64,000 bases of DNA, taken from the NCBI GenBank assembly GCA_000440235.1, contig ALKQ01000001.1, positions 62,001-126,000 on the forward strand, given 5' to 3'. Shown piece after piece: positions 52,136-61,373 of the stretch. A program made the translations under genes and the position numbers. The notes beneath the pieces are model-generated. The model was not told where the DNA came from. It worked only from the letters and a program-made list of their open reading frames with translations, and did no database searches. Positions within the stretch are counted from its first letter, which is position 1, and the number at the start of each line of letters is the position of its first letter. The DNA comes from Streptococcus suis 10581 (GTDB lineage Bacteria > Bacillota > Bacilli > Lactobacillales > Streptococcaceae).

Positions 52136-55100
52136 ATGAAAAAAGAAAACGTAATTCAATCACACGGTTCAATTCGCAAACTCAAGGCTTATGGTGCAGT
52201 TGGAGTTCTATCTATCGGAATGATGACTATTGTAGGTACAGTGAGTGCGAAAGCAGAAGAGGTTGCAGGGACAGCTATTGTCGCAACTACCACAACTTCA
52301 ACTGAAGTAACGCAAGGGCAGGTTGATCAGGCACAAGCTCAAGTGGATACAAGCAAGGAAACTCTTAATCAAGCAACAGCAAATGTTGCAACTGCAGAAC
52401 AGTCCGTTTCAGCAGCTGAAGCAACTTATGCCACTGCAACAGACGCAGTGAACGATAAGCAAGAAGAAATCGCTACTGTTCAGGAGCAAGTGGATAGCAA
52501 TCCAACTGTTGCACAAGCACAGGAACAAGTGGATACTGCATCTCAAACCGTTACTAATACACAAAACGAGATTAAAGAAACACAAGCAGATGTATCAAAT
52601 CTTGAAAATCAAGTGTCTGCCAACGAAACGGCTGTAGCTAACGCCGAAACCCAGGCAACCAATGCTGAGACTGCAAAAGAACAAGCTGACAAGCAGTTGA
52701 CACAGGATCTGGCAGATGAGAAAACTGCGCAAGATGCAGTAGCAAGTGCACAGGTGGATGTCAACACTGCAAAAGCAGTTGTAGCAGAGAAAGAAGCAGC
52801 TGTAACAACAGCCACTCAAGAAGTAACTACAAAAGAAACTGAAGTAGCTACCGCTGAGTCAAAACTTGCAGAAGCTCAAGCTGCCGATGCAAAACGCCAA
52901 GCAGATATTAACACTGCTCAGACAGAAGTAAACACTGCACAAACAGGCGCAAGCAATGCTCAAGCCCAATTAGACAGTGCTAATGCCAATTTGACAGCTG
53001 TTGAAAATAATATTTCAACAGCTCAAACTGAATTGGACAAAGCAAACTTGGCACTTAACTCAATCTATACTGTAGAGCTTTCCGAAACATACAAGTCTTT
53101 GCTTGACCAATTCTACAAAGCTCGCTATGTTACAAAAAACACAACAGAGATGAATCGTGTATGGACATTACTACAGGCTGAGTCAGATCGTTTATATACT
53201 GCTTCGATCAACGCTAAAAATCTCCGCACTTTGCGTGATGCCTTGAATGCTATCGAAAGCAACAAACGAGTAGTTGTGGTTGCAAATAGCGGAGGTCTTA
53301 ACCAGCTAACAAGAGAAGACCGATTGGAATTAACGCAGTTTGCCCAAACGATTATCAATGATCTCCGTTCTCAAATGGGCATCACATCAGAAGTCCTAGT
53401 TACAGAGGGGTCTCTCGACCTCGCTAACATGGTCGCAAAAGAGTATTTAGCAGATGATTGGGATATGACAAAGGGACATAACAGTCAAGCTCTTCTCCGA
53501 GTACAAGATGCTACAAATTCACGTATTGAAGAAGATGCTGACCCATGGAGTTACACATTTACTTCAGATGCCACAATGACAACTCTTAAAGTTCGTTTGG
53601 CAACTGCTATTGAAGCGATGATGCTTGATGATTATTCACCATCTCAACATTTTGGACATGCTATTTCATTGATTGGTTTGGATTCAAAATACTTAGCTAA
53701 TGAAACCGGCAATCAGTATTTTGGACTTTCTGGTTATACAGGGTCTAAAAACTCTGCTTTGTTGATGGAGTTCAATGACCACGGAGTTGTCTCAAGCAAA
53801 ATTGGAGGAACACCAATTGCTAACCCGATTTCCAAAGAGGCTCTTCAAGCAGCAGTTACCAGCGCTGAGAACAAACTAGCAAGTGCTCAAGCGAAACTGG
53901 CTCCTGCTCAGCAAGCTGTAACAAGCGCTACAAACAAATTGCAAGCAGCGCAAGGCACTTTGAAATTGGCACAGGATAAGCTAGCCAAAGCAAAAGCAGT
54001 TCCTGTTCAAATACCTGCCGCGCAAAAAGCATTGGATGTTGCTAAAACTAACTTGGCAACTGCTCAGGCAAAACTTGCTACTACTAAAGCCGAACTTGCG
54101 AACGCTAAATCAGTCCTTGCTAACAAAGAAGAAGTTTTGACATCAGCTCAAAATACCCTTCGCTTAGCACAAGCTGACGTTGCAACAAGTCGTGCGAACG
54201 TGGAGACAAAGGCACAAGCCCTTGTGACTGCTAAAAGAAACCTTACATCTGCACAAAGCACTTTGGCAACTTCACAAAAAGCCTTGGCAGATGAAAAAGC
54301 AGTTTTGACTAACTTGCAGACTGCGCTGACTACTGTTCAAAAACAGCTTAAGACTGCTAAAACTACTCTGACAACAGTACAAGGTTATGCGAACAAGCTT
54401 AATCAATTGAAGGCTGAGTTAGAACCATTGCTTGCAGAACAAACAGCCGCTAAAGATGTCTTGGACAATGCAGAAGCTAAATTGGCAACTGTGACTCTCG
54501 AAAAATCTGTTGCGCAAGCTAATTACGAAAAATCTGTTGCTGAGTTGAAAACTGTTCAAGCTCAGTACGATGCTTACCAAGCTTACCTAGCAGCAAAAGC
54601 TGAGGCAGATCGTTTAGAAGCAGAGCGCATTGAAGCAGAGCGTAAAGCAGAAGAAGCTCGCATCAAAGCTGAACAGGATGCTAAAGCAAAAGTGGAAGCG
54701 GAAAAATTAGCTAACGAAGCGAAGGCTAAAGCAGAGGCAGAACGTTTGGCAAAAGAAGCTGCAGAAAAAGCTCGTTTAGAGGCTGAGAAGAAAGCTCAAG
54801 AAGAAGCTGAGGCTAAGGCAAAAGCCGAAGCAGACCGTTTGGAAGCGGAACGCATTGAAGCAGAGCGTAAGGCAGAAGAAGCTCGCATCAAAGCTGAACA
54901 GGATGCCAAAGCTAAAGCTGAAGCAGAAAAATTAGCGAATGAAGCAAAAGCCAAAGCAGAAGCTGAACGTTTGGCAAAAGAAGCTGCAGAGAAAGCTCGT
55001 CTAGAGGCTGAGAAAAAAGCTCAAGAAGAAGAAGAAGCAGAAGCTAAGGTAAAAGCTGAAGAAGAGGCGAAAGCAAAAGCCGAAGCAGAACGCATTGCAA

Positions 55101-55534
55101 AAGAAGCCGCAGAAAAAGCCCGCTTAGAGGCTGAGATGAAGGCTCAGGAAGAAGCTGAAACTATCAATGGTGATACAAAAGAACCTACTCAACACCCTAA
55201 AGATGATAAACCAGTGGAAGAACCAAAATCAGATGAGGACTTGATCACTGTTAAAGGAGAGCCTACTTATCATGAATTGCCTACGATTGACATCGATGAA
55301 TTAGTCAGCGACTTCAATGTTGATAGAAAGCCAGCAAATACAATTTTAAATCCAACTATCCAAGCCCAGTCTAAAAGTGTTGGAACTGCCAAGGATGCAC
55401 ATTCTAATCAATCAGGTAAGATTGCAACTCTTCCTGAAACAGGGACAGCCGACAACTTATTGCTTTCAGTAATTGGCATGGGCTTGTCTTCGCTTGGACT
55501 AGTAATTAGCAGAAGAGAAAAGCATTCTAAGTAA
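52136..55534 (+). CDS. LPxTG surface protein of the Sec10/PgrA type with CAP-like domain
   Basis: The protein has 1132 residues. A signal peptide has an SIRK-like start ([21 protein letters not shown]). A long Ala/Gln-rich coiled coil follows (about residues 45-310), then a CAP/SCP-like domain (about 390-550; [13 protein letters not shown] region), a second coiled coil, and a charged region with two nearly identical repeats of about 75 residues ([20 protein letters not shown]). LPETG is at 55430-55444, with a membrane anchor. Family members on conjugative plasmids block entry of sister plasmids or promote aggregation. GGGAGG lies 13 bp before the ATG, an unusually long gap. Confidence 0.88.
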   Translation: MKKENVIQSHGSIRKLKAYGAVGVLSIGMMTIVGTVSAKAEEVAGTAIVATTTTSTEVTQGQVDQAQAQVDTSKETLNQATANVATAEQSVSAAEATYATATDAVNDKQEEIATVQEQVDSNPTVAQAQEQVDTASQTVTNTQNEIKETQADVSNLENQVSANETAVANAETQATNAETAKEQADKQLTQDLADEKTAQDAVASAQVDVNTAKAVVAEKEAAVTTATQEVTTKETEVATAESKLAEAQAADAKRQADINTAQTEVNTAQTGASNAQAQLDSANANLTAVENNISTAQTELDKANLALNSIYTVELSETYKSLLDQFYKARYVTKNTTEMNRVWTLLQAESDRLYTASINAKNLRTLRDALNAIESNKRVVVVANSGGLNQLTREDRLELTQFAQTIINDLRSQMGITSEVLVTEGSLDLANMVAKEYLADDWDMTKGHNSQALLRVQDATNSRIEEDADPWSYTFTSDATMTTLKVRLATAIEAMMLDDYSPSQHFGHAISLIGLDSKYLANETGNQYFGLSGYTGSKNSALLMEFNDHGVVSSKIGGTPIANPISKEALQAAVTSAENKLASAQAKLAPAQQAVTSATNKLQAAQGTLKLAQDKLAKAKAVPVQIPAAQKALDVAKTNLATAQAKLATTKAELANAKSVLANKEEVLTSAQNTLRLAQADVATSRANVETKAQALVTAKRNLTSAQSTLATSQKALADEKAVLTNLQTALTTVQKQLKTAKTTLTTVQGYANKLNQLKAELEPLLAEQTAAKDVLDNAEAKLATVTLEKSVAQANYEKSVAELKTVQAQYDAYQAYLAAKAEADRLEAERIEAERKAEEARIKAEQDAKAKVEAEKLANEAKAKAEAERLAKEAAEKARLEAEKKAQEEAEAKAKAEADRLEAERIEAERKAEEARIKAEQDAKAKAEAEKLANEAKAKAEAERLAKEAAEKARLEAEKKAQEEEEAEAKVKAEEEAKAKAEAERIAKEAAEKARLEAEMKAQEEAETINGDTKEPTQHPKDDKPVEEPKSDEDLITVKGEPTYHELPTIDIDELVSDFNVDRKPANTILNPTIQAQSKSVGTAKDAHSNQSGKIATLPETGTADNLLLSVIGMGLSSLGLVISRREKHSK

Positions 55535-55617
55535 TAAGTTTTGCTTAGTTCTCTGGTATGGGGTTGTGTGAGGCTAATAATGTGTTATTCGTATCTTTCA
55601 AGGAGTTGGGGGTTAAT

Positions 55618-56655
55618 ATGAAGAAAGAAGAATGGATTGAGGTATTCGAAGAGATTCATGGGCGAATACCCAGTGTTGAAGAGGTTTTAGCAGCCGAAAA
55701 AGCTGGAGAGATAATCGGTAATCTTGATGCAGAAGTTGTTTCTGTAAATTATAATCAAGCAGGATCAGCACGTAATTCGAGTAATGGGTACGGATATAGG
55801 AAAAATTCTCTGTTTTCATACTTGAAGTTTTGTTATGAGAATAAGAAGTGGGCCATCTTAGCTTACTTCAGTACCTTGATAGGTCTAGGTTTATGCCTAG
55901 CGGTTTGGCCTGGGATACTAGCCATATTGTTATCGATGTTTATGATTTCAGAAACAGGTCAAAACATGGTCTGTAAGATGATTAGTGCCAAGCCAATAGA
56001 ACGCCAAGAATATCAGAGTACAATTGTTCAACCAATTACAAAGATAATCCAAAAGGAGCGAGAGCAGGGGCTAATCTTACCAGAGAGTATCGAAATTAGG
56101 ATAATACAAAATGAGTTGCCAGTTGCGTATGCTGTTGGGATGAATCGGATCTTAGTATCTGAAAGTTTACTAGATAGTCCTCATTTTTTAGAATCTAAAA
56201 TTAAGTTTGAACTTCATCGTATTCATAATATGGCACCAAATTTGCTACTCGTTGTTGTTGGAGCTAATATACTATTGGTGTTGGCTGGACTAATCGTCAT
56301 GTTATCTGGGAGTTTGGACAAAAACTATGGTGATCGTAGAAGTTCATTCTGGACAGGTGGTAGGTCACAAGCCGCTAATGGAGCTATTTTATACTACGGA
56401 AGTTTAGCAGCCTTAGCTGCAATTCTCGGACTAACCTTTCTTTTTGTTAAATCTGTTGTAAGACGTGATGTCGAATTGTCTGATGGATTTATGGTAAGGC
56501 AGGGGTTGGGGCAGGTACATTGTTTATATCTTGATAAGGTTAATACTTTTGATCAAACAATGTCTAAGAAAGTCTTTGAACTAGGTTTTCCAGATATAGA
56601 CACTCGAATTGCGGTGATGCAAAATCAGCATGGCGTCAATTACCAGGCTAATTAA
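55618..56655 (+). CDS. Membrane protein related to M48 peptidases with a degenerate HExxH
   Basis: The protein has 345 residues. A short N-terminal domain has EEWIEVFEEIHGRIPS, shared with the next gene. Two hydrophobic hairpins follow (about residues 75-115 and 210-285). Between them lies an HtpX-like stretch with PVAYAVGMNRILVSESLLDS, then KFELHRIHN where HELxHixN is expected. Both zinc-binding His positions are thus altered (HExxH reads FELHR), so it is probably not a peptidase. The ATG at 55618 is preferred over the upstream frame. Confidence 0.6.
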   Translation: MKKEEWIEVFEEIHGRIPSVEEVLAAEKAGEIIGNLDAEVVSVNYNQAGSARNSSNGYGYRKNSLFSYLKFCYENKKWAILAYFSTLIGLGLCLAVWPGILAILLSMFMISETGQNMVCKMISAKPIERQEYQSTIVQPITKIIQKEREQGLILPESIEIRIIQNELPVAYAVGMNRILVSESLLDSPHFLESKIKFELHRIHNMAPNLLLVVVGANILLVLAGLIVMLSGSLDKNYGDRRSSFWTGGRSQAANGAILYYGSLAALAAILGLTFLFVKSVVRRDVELSDGFMVRQGLGQVHCLYLDKVNTFDQTMSKKVFELGFPDIDTRIAVMQNQHGVNYQAN

Positions 56656-56669
56656 AGAAAGGAGAAGTT

Positions 56670-57290
56670 ATGGTGACTAAGGAAGAATGGATGGTATCCT
56701 TTGAACAAGAACATGGTCGCAAACCCGTACCTAAAGAATTTGTTGATGCCCGTCAGAATGGAGAATTTGAAGTTGCGGATACAGAAAGCGTTCTTGTTAG
56801 CAATGTTGATTCAGTGGTTGATGCAATAGACTTGACGACCGAAAAGGAAGCGACGATAGAATCAGATCTTGCTAATGATGATAAGGTAAGTGAGCCGAAA
56901 CTGGAAGAGTACGCAATTGGTCCTAAAGTATTTTGTTTTAATTGCGGAAAAGCGAACCAGACAAGCGCTGAAACGTGTATTCAATGTGATACAAAGTTAT
57001 CGAAGGGGAGGGAGACTAGGTCTTTCTTTTCCGACTTTACCTCTAAATTGACGGAAGTAAGTGTCATTGCTAGTAAAAAAACGAAGGAACTCACTCATAA
57101 TGCCCAAGCCAACGCTCAGATTTTCTCAGAAAAGAAAAAACGAGAGACTCTGATACAAGCATTGGGGAATGCCTACTATGAAAGGAACAAAGAGAAGTCA
57201 GGTGGCGAGTTCCAAGAGCTTTTTGATGAAATAAAAGGCATTGATAAACTGATTCAAGACCTTAATGAATCAATCAAACAGAATCATTAA
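56670..57290 (+). CDS. Zinc-ribbon protein sharing an N-terminal domain with its neighbour
   Basis: This 206-residue protein opens with EEWMVSFEQEHGRKPVPKEF, matching the EEW-x3-FE-x2-HGR-x-P motif of the gene before it. An acidic linker follows, then a four-Cys zinc ribbon (FCFNCGKANQTSAETCIQCD near residue 90) and a coiled C-terminal region with no membrane helix. GGAGAAG precedes the ATG. It overlaps the open frame of the next gene. Function unknown. Confidence 0.65.
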   Translation: MVTKEEWMVSFEQEHGRKPVPKEFVDARQNGEFEVADTESVLVSNVDSVVDAIDLTTEKEATIESDLANDDKVSEPKLEEYAIGPKVFCFNCGKANQTSAETCIQCDTKLSKGRETRSFFSDFTSKLTEVSVIASKKTKELTHNAQANAQIFSEKKKRETLIQALGNAYYERNKEKSGGEFQELFDEIKGIDKLIQDLNESIKQNH

Positions 57291-57327
57291 GGTGTTAGCT
57301 GAATATTGTTGGGATAATGGAGTAGAG

Positions 57328-58245
57328 ATGATTACGCTAAATAATTTTTTAAAGATAAGGTCGCAAGTTGAACTGGTTCATAGGATCTTGATTATTAGCC
57401 TGGTGCTTGTAATATGGTCAACATTTTTTAAAGTAATTGACAATGGAAATGGCGAACAGTTCAATATGTATGCAACAGTAAGTGGGCTCTTTGGACCGAG
57501 CTTATTCTTAGCGGTGTCGTTAATTGAATTAGGGGCGGTTTTTACAAAGAATGAAAAGGTATTTATTCCTTTGAGAGTAGTCAATACATTTTGGCTTTTT
57601 AACCTTCTAAATAATATTTCGACTATTGTGGCGAATGATCAATCAATGGCCAACCGTTCAAATAAATTTCGAACATTCGCTGAAATTACAGCAGGTCTTT
57701 TTACAGGATGGTCTCCCTCAATTACAAAAATACAGTCTTTTAACTTGTTAGGTGGCTACTCCGTGATTCGCTATATTCTTTTCTTTAGTATTTTGGTGTT
57801 CCTTGGATACCTATTTTTAAGGTTTGTGAAAAAACAAGAATTGGAGATGGGAATCTCTCAAAACATCCTAACCATTCAGGATGTGCTGGTGGCCTTTAAC
57901 AGGGATAAGCTAATCACGGTTGGCACACTATTGTTATTGATTTCACCATTTTTTAAATTTATTGCCTTGCAAAATTCGCCCATTGGACGAGTCCCAGCAT
58001 TTGCTACAAATTATATTTTTGCAACAGCTATCGTTGTATTGGCTGGTCTTCTATTGTTGTCATTTGCACGTGGTAATGATAAAGCTTTTGCATACTATAG
58101 TATTGCTATCGCACTTACTTTTATTCGACTTAATCCCTTTTATGTTTTTCAGAATGGGGAACTGAATATAGGATATTTTCTATACCTAGCAGGATTAGGC
58201 ATTCTAATCTATTATTATTTGACAAAAAATGTAATCAAACAGTAG
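57328..58245 (+). CDS. Polytopic membrane protein, unknown function
   Basis: This 305-residue protein has about eight hydrophobic segments, including LIISLVLVIWSTFF and GPSLFLAVSLIELGAVF. The ATG at 57328 follows GGAGTAGAG; the earlier ATG at 57265 overlaps the zinc-ribbon gene and lacks a ribosome site. It lies in one block with the M48-like, zinc-ribbon and lipoprotein genes and may be part of the same envelope complex. No family recognised. Confidence 0.65.
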   Translation: MITLNNFLKIRSQVELVHRILIISLVLVIWSTFFKVIDNGNGEQFNMYATVSGLFGPSLFLAVSLIELGAVFTKNEKVFIPLRVVNTFWLFNLLNNISTIVANDQSMANRSNKFRTFAEITAGLFTGWSPSITKIQSFNLLGGYSVIRYILFFSILVFLGYLFLRFVKKQELEMGISQNILTIQDVLVAFNRDKLITVGTLLLLISPFFKFIALQNSPIGRVPAFATNYIFATAIVVLAGLLLLSFARGNDKAFAYYSIAIALTFIRLNPFYVFQNGELNIGYFLYLAGLGILIYYYLTKNVIKQ

Positions 58246-58265
58246 ATGGAAAATGGAGATAACAA

Positions 58266-59210
58266 ATGAAAAAGATAATTATTGCACTGATTTTTAGCGG
58301 TTTGATTTTAACAGCATGTGACAGTAAAACAAGCGAGACGACCACATCATCTAGTCAAACTAGTTCAACGGAGCAGATTGAGGAAAGCAGTACCAATTCA
58401 AGTAGCTCGAAAAATGAGGAATTTCAATTAGTTCCTTATGACGAAGTTCACGAATTTAAAAATGCAATAGCAACTCGAGGAACTTTGGATGATCAAGGTA
58501 TCTATCGCTATGATTTTCTAAATGAAGATGATGCGGTATATGATGCTATGTCCTACGAAGAAGTTGAAGATATCTATCCTGTCCAGGAACAAGAGGAGAT
58601 TGAGGTCACTCTTGGAACAAACTTCACGATTGATGATTACAATTTCAATTTAGCTAATGTGACAGAAAATACACTCTATAAAAATATTCTCGGTGAGGAA
58701 GAAGCTGGAGGTTTGTTAGCACTCGAACTTGAAAATGGTGAATCGGAAGATAGAAGTTTGCGATTGCCCTCTCAGATTGGAGAAGTGATAAAACCAATAG
58801 ACATTAGCTATACTGTCATAAACACTGAAAAACGGGCAGTTTCGGTAGGGGATGCTCGTATAAAAAGAATTAGTGTTGGTCATTATGGAAAAACGATTAG
58901 TAAGACTAAAGAGAATCTAGGTGCTAGAGTTGCTTATGAAGGAATAAACTTATTCATTACTCGTACGCAGTTTATTGAGAATGTAAAGATAAATAATCCA
59001 ATATTTCATGATGAAAATTTTTACTACAATAAAGAGTATAATAAGGAGTTCAAAAATGTAAGCATTTCTTATATTTTGGATGCTGGTGCTGACGGAGATG
59101 TTGATACAGAGAATGATAACTCAATTGTGACATTCAAATTTGTAGACGAACAGCTTATGAGCATCGAACTAGATTGTACGGATTCTTATCTTAATCTAGA
59201 GGTGGAGTAA
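58266..59210 (+). CDS. Lipoprotein, DUF5068-like
   Basis: This 314-residue protein has lipobox LTAC (residues 15-18), a Ser/Thr-rich linker to about residue 50 and a globular acidic domain with an overall pattern like DUF5068. GGAGATAAC precedes the ATG. It is anchored outside the membrane, and being last in the block it could be the extracellular partner of the polytopic protein. Function unknown. A strong terminator follows. Confidence 0.7.
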   Translation: MKKIIIALIFSGLILTACDSKTSETTTSSSQTSSTEQIEESSTNSSSSKNEEFQLVPYDEVHEFKNAIATRGTLDDQGIYRYDFLNEDDAVYDAMSYEEVEDIYPVQEQEEIEVTLGTNFTIDDYNFNLANVTENTLYKNILGEEEAGGLLALELENGESEDRSLRLPSQIGEVIKPIDISYTVINTEKRAVSVGDARIKRISVGHYGKTISKTKENLGARVAYEGINLFITRTQFIENVKINNPIFHDENFYYNKEYNKEFKNVSISYILDAGADGDVDTENDNSIVTFKFVDEQLMSIELDCTDSYLNLEVE

Positions 59211-59231
59211 TCTAGTATTGATAATATTTAT

Positions 59232-59267
59232 TAGGATAGCAAATAGCTTGCTGTCCTATTTTTTTAT
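59232..59267 (+). terminator. Terminator of the envelope block
   Basis: TAGGATAGCAA pairs with TTGCTGTCCTA with one G-U pair, followed by T7. Confidence 0.88.
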
Positions 59268-59311
59268 TATAGCATTTAGTAACTAGCTATTTAATCTACT
59301 TAGATGTGAGT

Positions 59312-59380
59312 ATGTGTAAGGAGAAAGATATTAGCATCGCTGAGGAGATGGGATTATTTAACTCTGCACACTTCGGTTGA
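59312..59380 (+). pseudogene. Remnant of an AraC-type HTH
   Basis: A 22-codon frame reads MCKEKDISIAEEMGLFNSAHFG and stops. The ISIAEEMG-FNSAHF pattern is that of the second AraC helix-turn-helix. It is probably a scar of a deleted regulator gene. Confidence 0.35.
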
Positions 59381-59398
59381 CTTTTTTATTGGTTTTTC

Positions 59399-59427
59399 TT
59401 GTTTTTGTCTCCTTGGTCTGTTATAAT
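59399..59427 (+). promoter_or_regulatory. Promoter of the ImmA-linked pair
   Basis: TTGTTT (59399-59404) is 17 bp from TATAAT (59422-59427), with an extended TGT before the -10. Confidence 0.75.
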
Positions 59428-59461
59428 GAAGTTAAATAACAAACGAATTTGAGGTGAATAA

Positions 59462-60169
59462 ATGAAATACAGTTATGATATTGAAAGAGAAGTAATCATC
59501 AAGTGTTTGGAAGCGATGAGTTTTACAACTAGGCATCTGGAGCAGGATTATAAAGTTGCTATCTCAGAGACTAGTCAAAATGGAATTCATCAGGCTACTT
59601 GGGCACGAAGATCGGATATGCTTAAAGACTTATTTGATAATAGCTTTGTTTGGAAAGTTTTGCATATTAAGAGGGGGATTTGGCAATTTGACCCTATACT
59701 GAATATTGAGACAGGTGAACTAATAGCCTTCTTCTCCAAAAATAATTTTAGGACAATTCGTAATCGATATTTTAAAAAAGGAACCTCTACTCATTATACC
59801 TTAAGTTTACTCTTGAAAAATGAGGGGCTTTACCCTGAACAAGAAGTAGAACAGCTTTCTCTTTTTGATGCTGATAGCTCTGAAGTGAAAAGAAGAGAAG
59901 CTGATTTGGTTAGGATGCTTGGTGAGTATTGTGAACATGTGACTAAGATTAGATTTTTGATTGTTGATTACGTAGGTCAAGAAGCTGTGAGTGCTTCGTT
60001 AGAAGACTACACTCCACAATTTTTATCAGTTAGTTCGGTGGATATTTCGCACTTACTTCCAAGTTCAGCTGGAATAATTAGAACTGAGGCCATACGTGAT
60101 GAACAGGTGAATGATTTAGTAGATGAGCCTCAACTCGTTACATTAAAACCAAAAGTAAAAGGAATATAA
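59462..60169 (+). CDS. Hypothetical partner of the ImmA/IrrE gene (DUF5986-like, tentative)
   Basis: This soluble 235-residue protein has no signal. Segments such as KVLHIKRGIWQFDPILN and LIAFFSKNNFRTIRN are all that stand out. It lies two bases before the XRE-ImmA gene and shares its promoter. Small soluble proteins in this position are often the toxin of XRE/ImmA toxin-antitoxin pairs; the DUF5986 label is from memory of similar pairs. GAGGTGAAT precedes the ATG. Confidence 0.6.
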   Translation: MKYSYDIEREVIIKCLEAMSFTTRHLEQDYKVAISETSQNGIHQATWARRSDMLKDLFDNSFVWKVLHIKRGIWQFDPILNIETGELIAFFSKNNFRTIRNRYFKKGTSTHYTLSLLLKNEGLYPEQEVEQLSLFDADSSEVKRREADLVRMLGEYCEHVTKIRFLIVDYVGQEAVSASLEDYTPQFLSVSSVDISHLLPSSAGIIRTEAIRDEQVNDLVDEPQLVTLKPKVKGI

Positions 60170-60171
60170 TA

Positions 60172-61329
60172 ATGGCTCAAGAATTTAATGGAGATAGACT
60201 TAGGGAATCGAGATATTTTAGACATTATTCCATTAGCCAATTGGCGGAGAACGTTGGAGTTTCTAAACAGATGATTTCTAAATACGAAAAGAATTTATCA
60301 AAGCCGAGTTCCGAGGTATTGCAAAAAATAATTTTTGAACTGAAATTTCCGCTGTCCTTCTATCAAACAAAAGATAAATTTATAACTACTGATTTAGGCA
60401 CTTTTTATAGGAGTAAGTTAACATCCTCACAAACTGAGAAGAAGTCTAGTGAGATGCTAAAAAAAGCACTGGCTCTCTTGGCGAATTTTTTTGAAGATTA
60501 TGTTGATTTCCCGAAATTAGCAGAATTTGAAAGTCATGAAAATGCTTCACCAGAGGAAGTTGCAAATCAGATAAGAAAGAGTTGGGGATTAGGTGATAGC
60601 CCAATTTCCAGTGTTCTCAGGTTACTAGAAACAAATGGATTCCATATTGCTATAATTAATTCAAAGTCTGAGAAAGTGGATGCTTTTGGAAGTTTTGTTG
60701 AATTGAAAATGGAAACAGATTCTGAAAGATATTATTGTATTTTAATTGACCAAGATAATAATAATTTTTTCAGGCAACAATTTAGCTTGGCTCATGAGTT
60801 AGGGCATTGGGCTTTGCATGCAAGAACAGTATATCCACAGGAGCTTTCAAATATTGAATATAGACAAATGGAGCAAGAAGCTAATAGATTTGCTTCGAGT
60901 TTTTTATTACCAGCCTCTGCTTTTTCTGAAGATTTAAAAGGACATGAAGAAGACCTAGCATATTATTTGAAATTGAAGTCTAAGTGGAATGTATCTATAG
61001 CCAGTATGATTTATCGTGCAAAGGATTTGGGTTTGTTAAACTCGGAACAATATACTCGTCTACAAAAAAGAATGAGTGCCAGAGGATGGCGAAGAGAGGA
61101 ACCAGAGGATGCAAGTATTCCAGTATCACGACCAATCCTTGCTAAACAGGCATATAAATTACTGACGGATGCGGGCCTATTTGAAAAACAATCCATAGTC
61201 CAGCGATTTAATCTCAAATACGGCTATCCTCTGCCAGTAGAGATACTTTCAGAGCTTATGGACATTCCAAAGGAGACGTTGTTACAAGAGAGAAATAATA
61301 TTGTACATTTAAAATCTAGGACTTTGTAA
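60172..61329 (+). CDS. XRE-ImmA/IrrE metalloprotease regulator
   Basis: This 385-residue protein has an N-terminal XRE helix-turn-helix (ISQLAENVGVSKQMISKYEKN) and an M78 (ImmA/IrrE) protease domain with the zinc motif AHELGHWALHA near residue 205 and a downstream Glu in EQEANRFASSFLLPA. A C-terminal helical domain follows. Such proteins act as regulators or antitoxins that cleave a repressor on stress. It is close-coupled to the gene at 59462, as in antiphage toxin-antitoxin pairs of this class, and is followed by the second AlbA_2 gene. Confidence 0.88.
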   Translation: MAQEFNGDRLRESRYFRHYSISQLAENVGVSKQMISKYEKNLSKPSSEVLQKIIFELKFPLSFYQTKDKFITTDLGTFYRSKLTSSQTEKKSSEMLKKALALLANFFEDYVDFPKLAEFESHENASPEEVANQIRKSWGLGDSPISSVLRLLETNGFHIAIINSKSEKVDAFGSFVELKMETDSERYYCILIDQDNNNFFRQQFSLAHELGHWALHARTVYPQELSNIEYRQMEQEANRFASSFLLPASAFSEDLKGHEEDLAYYLKLKSKWNVSIASMIYRAKDLGLLNSEQYTRLQKRMSARGWRREEPEDASIPVSRPILAKQAYKLLTDAGLFEKQSIVQRFNLKYGYPLPVEILSELMDIPKETLLQERNNIVHLKSRTL

Positions 61330-61373
61330 ATTATGAATTTTTAAGTATTTTTTATATGTTTAAGGAGAACTAT

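Noticed and set aside
52595..52819. Antisense open frames inside the Sec10-like gene
   Set aside because: They come from the biased codons of the coiled coil, with no promoter or ribosome site.
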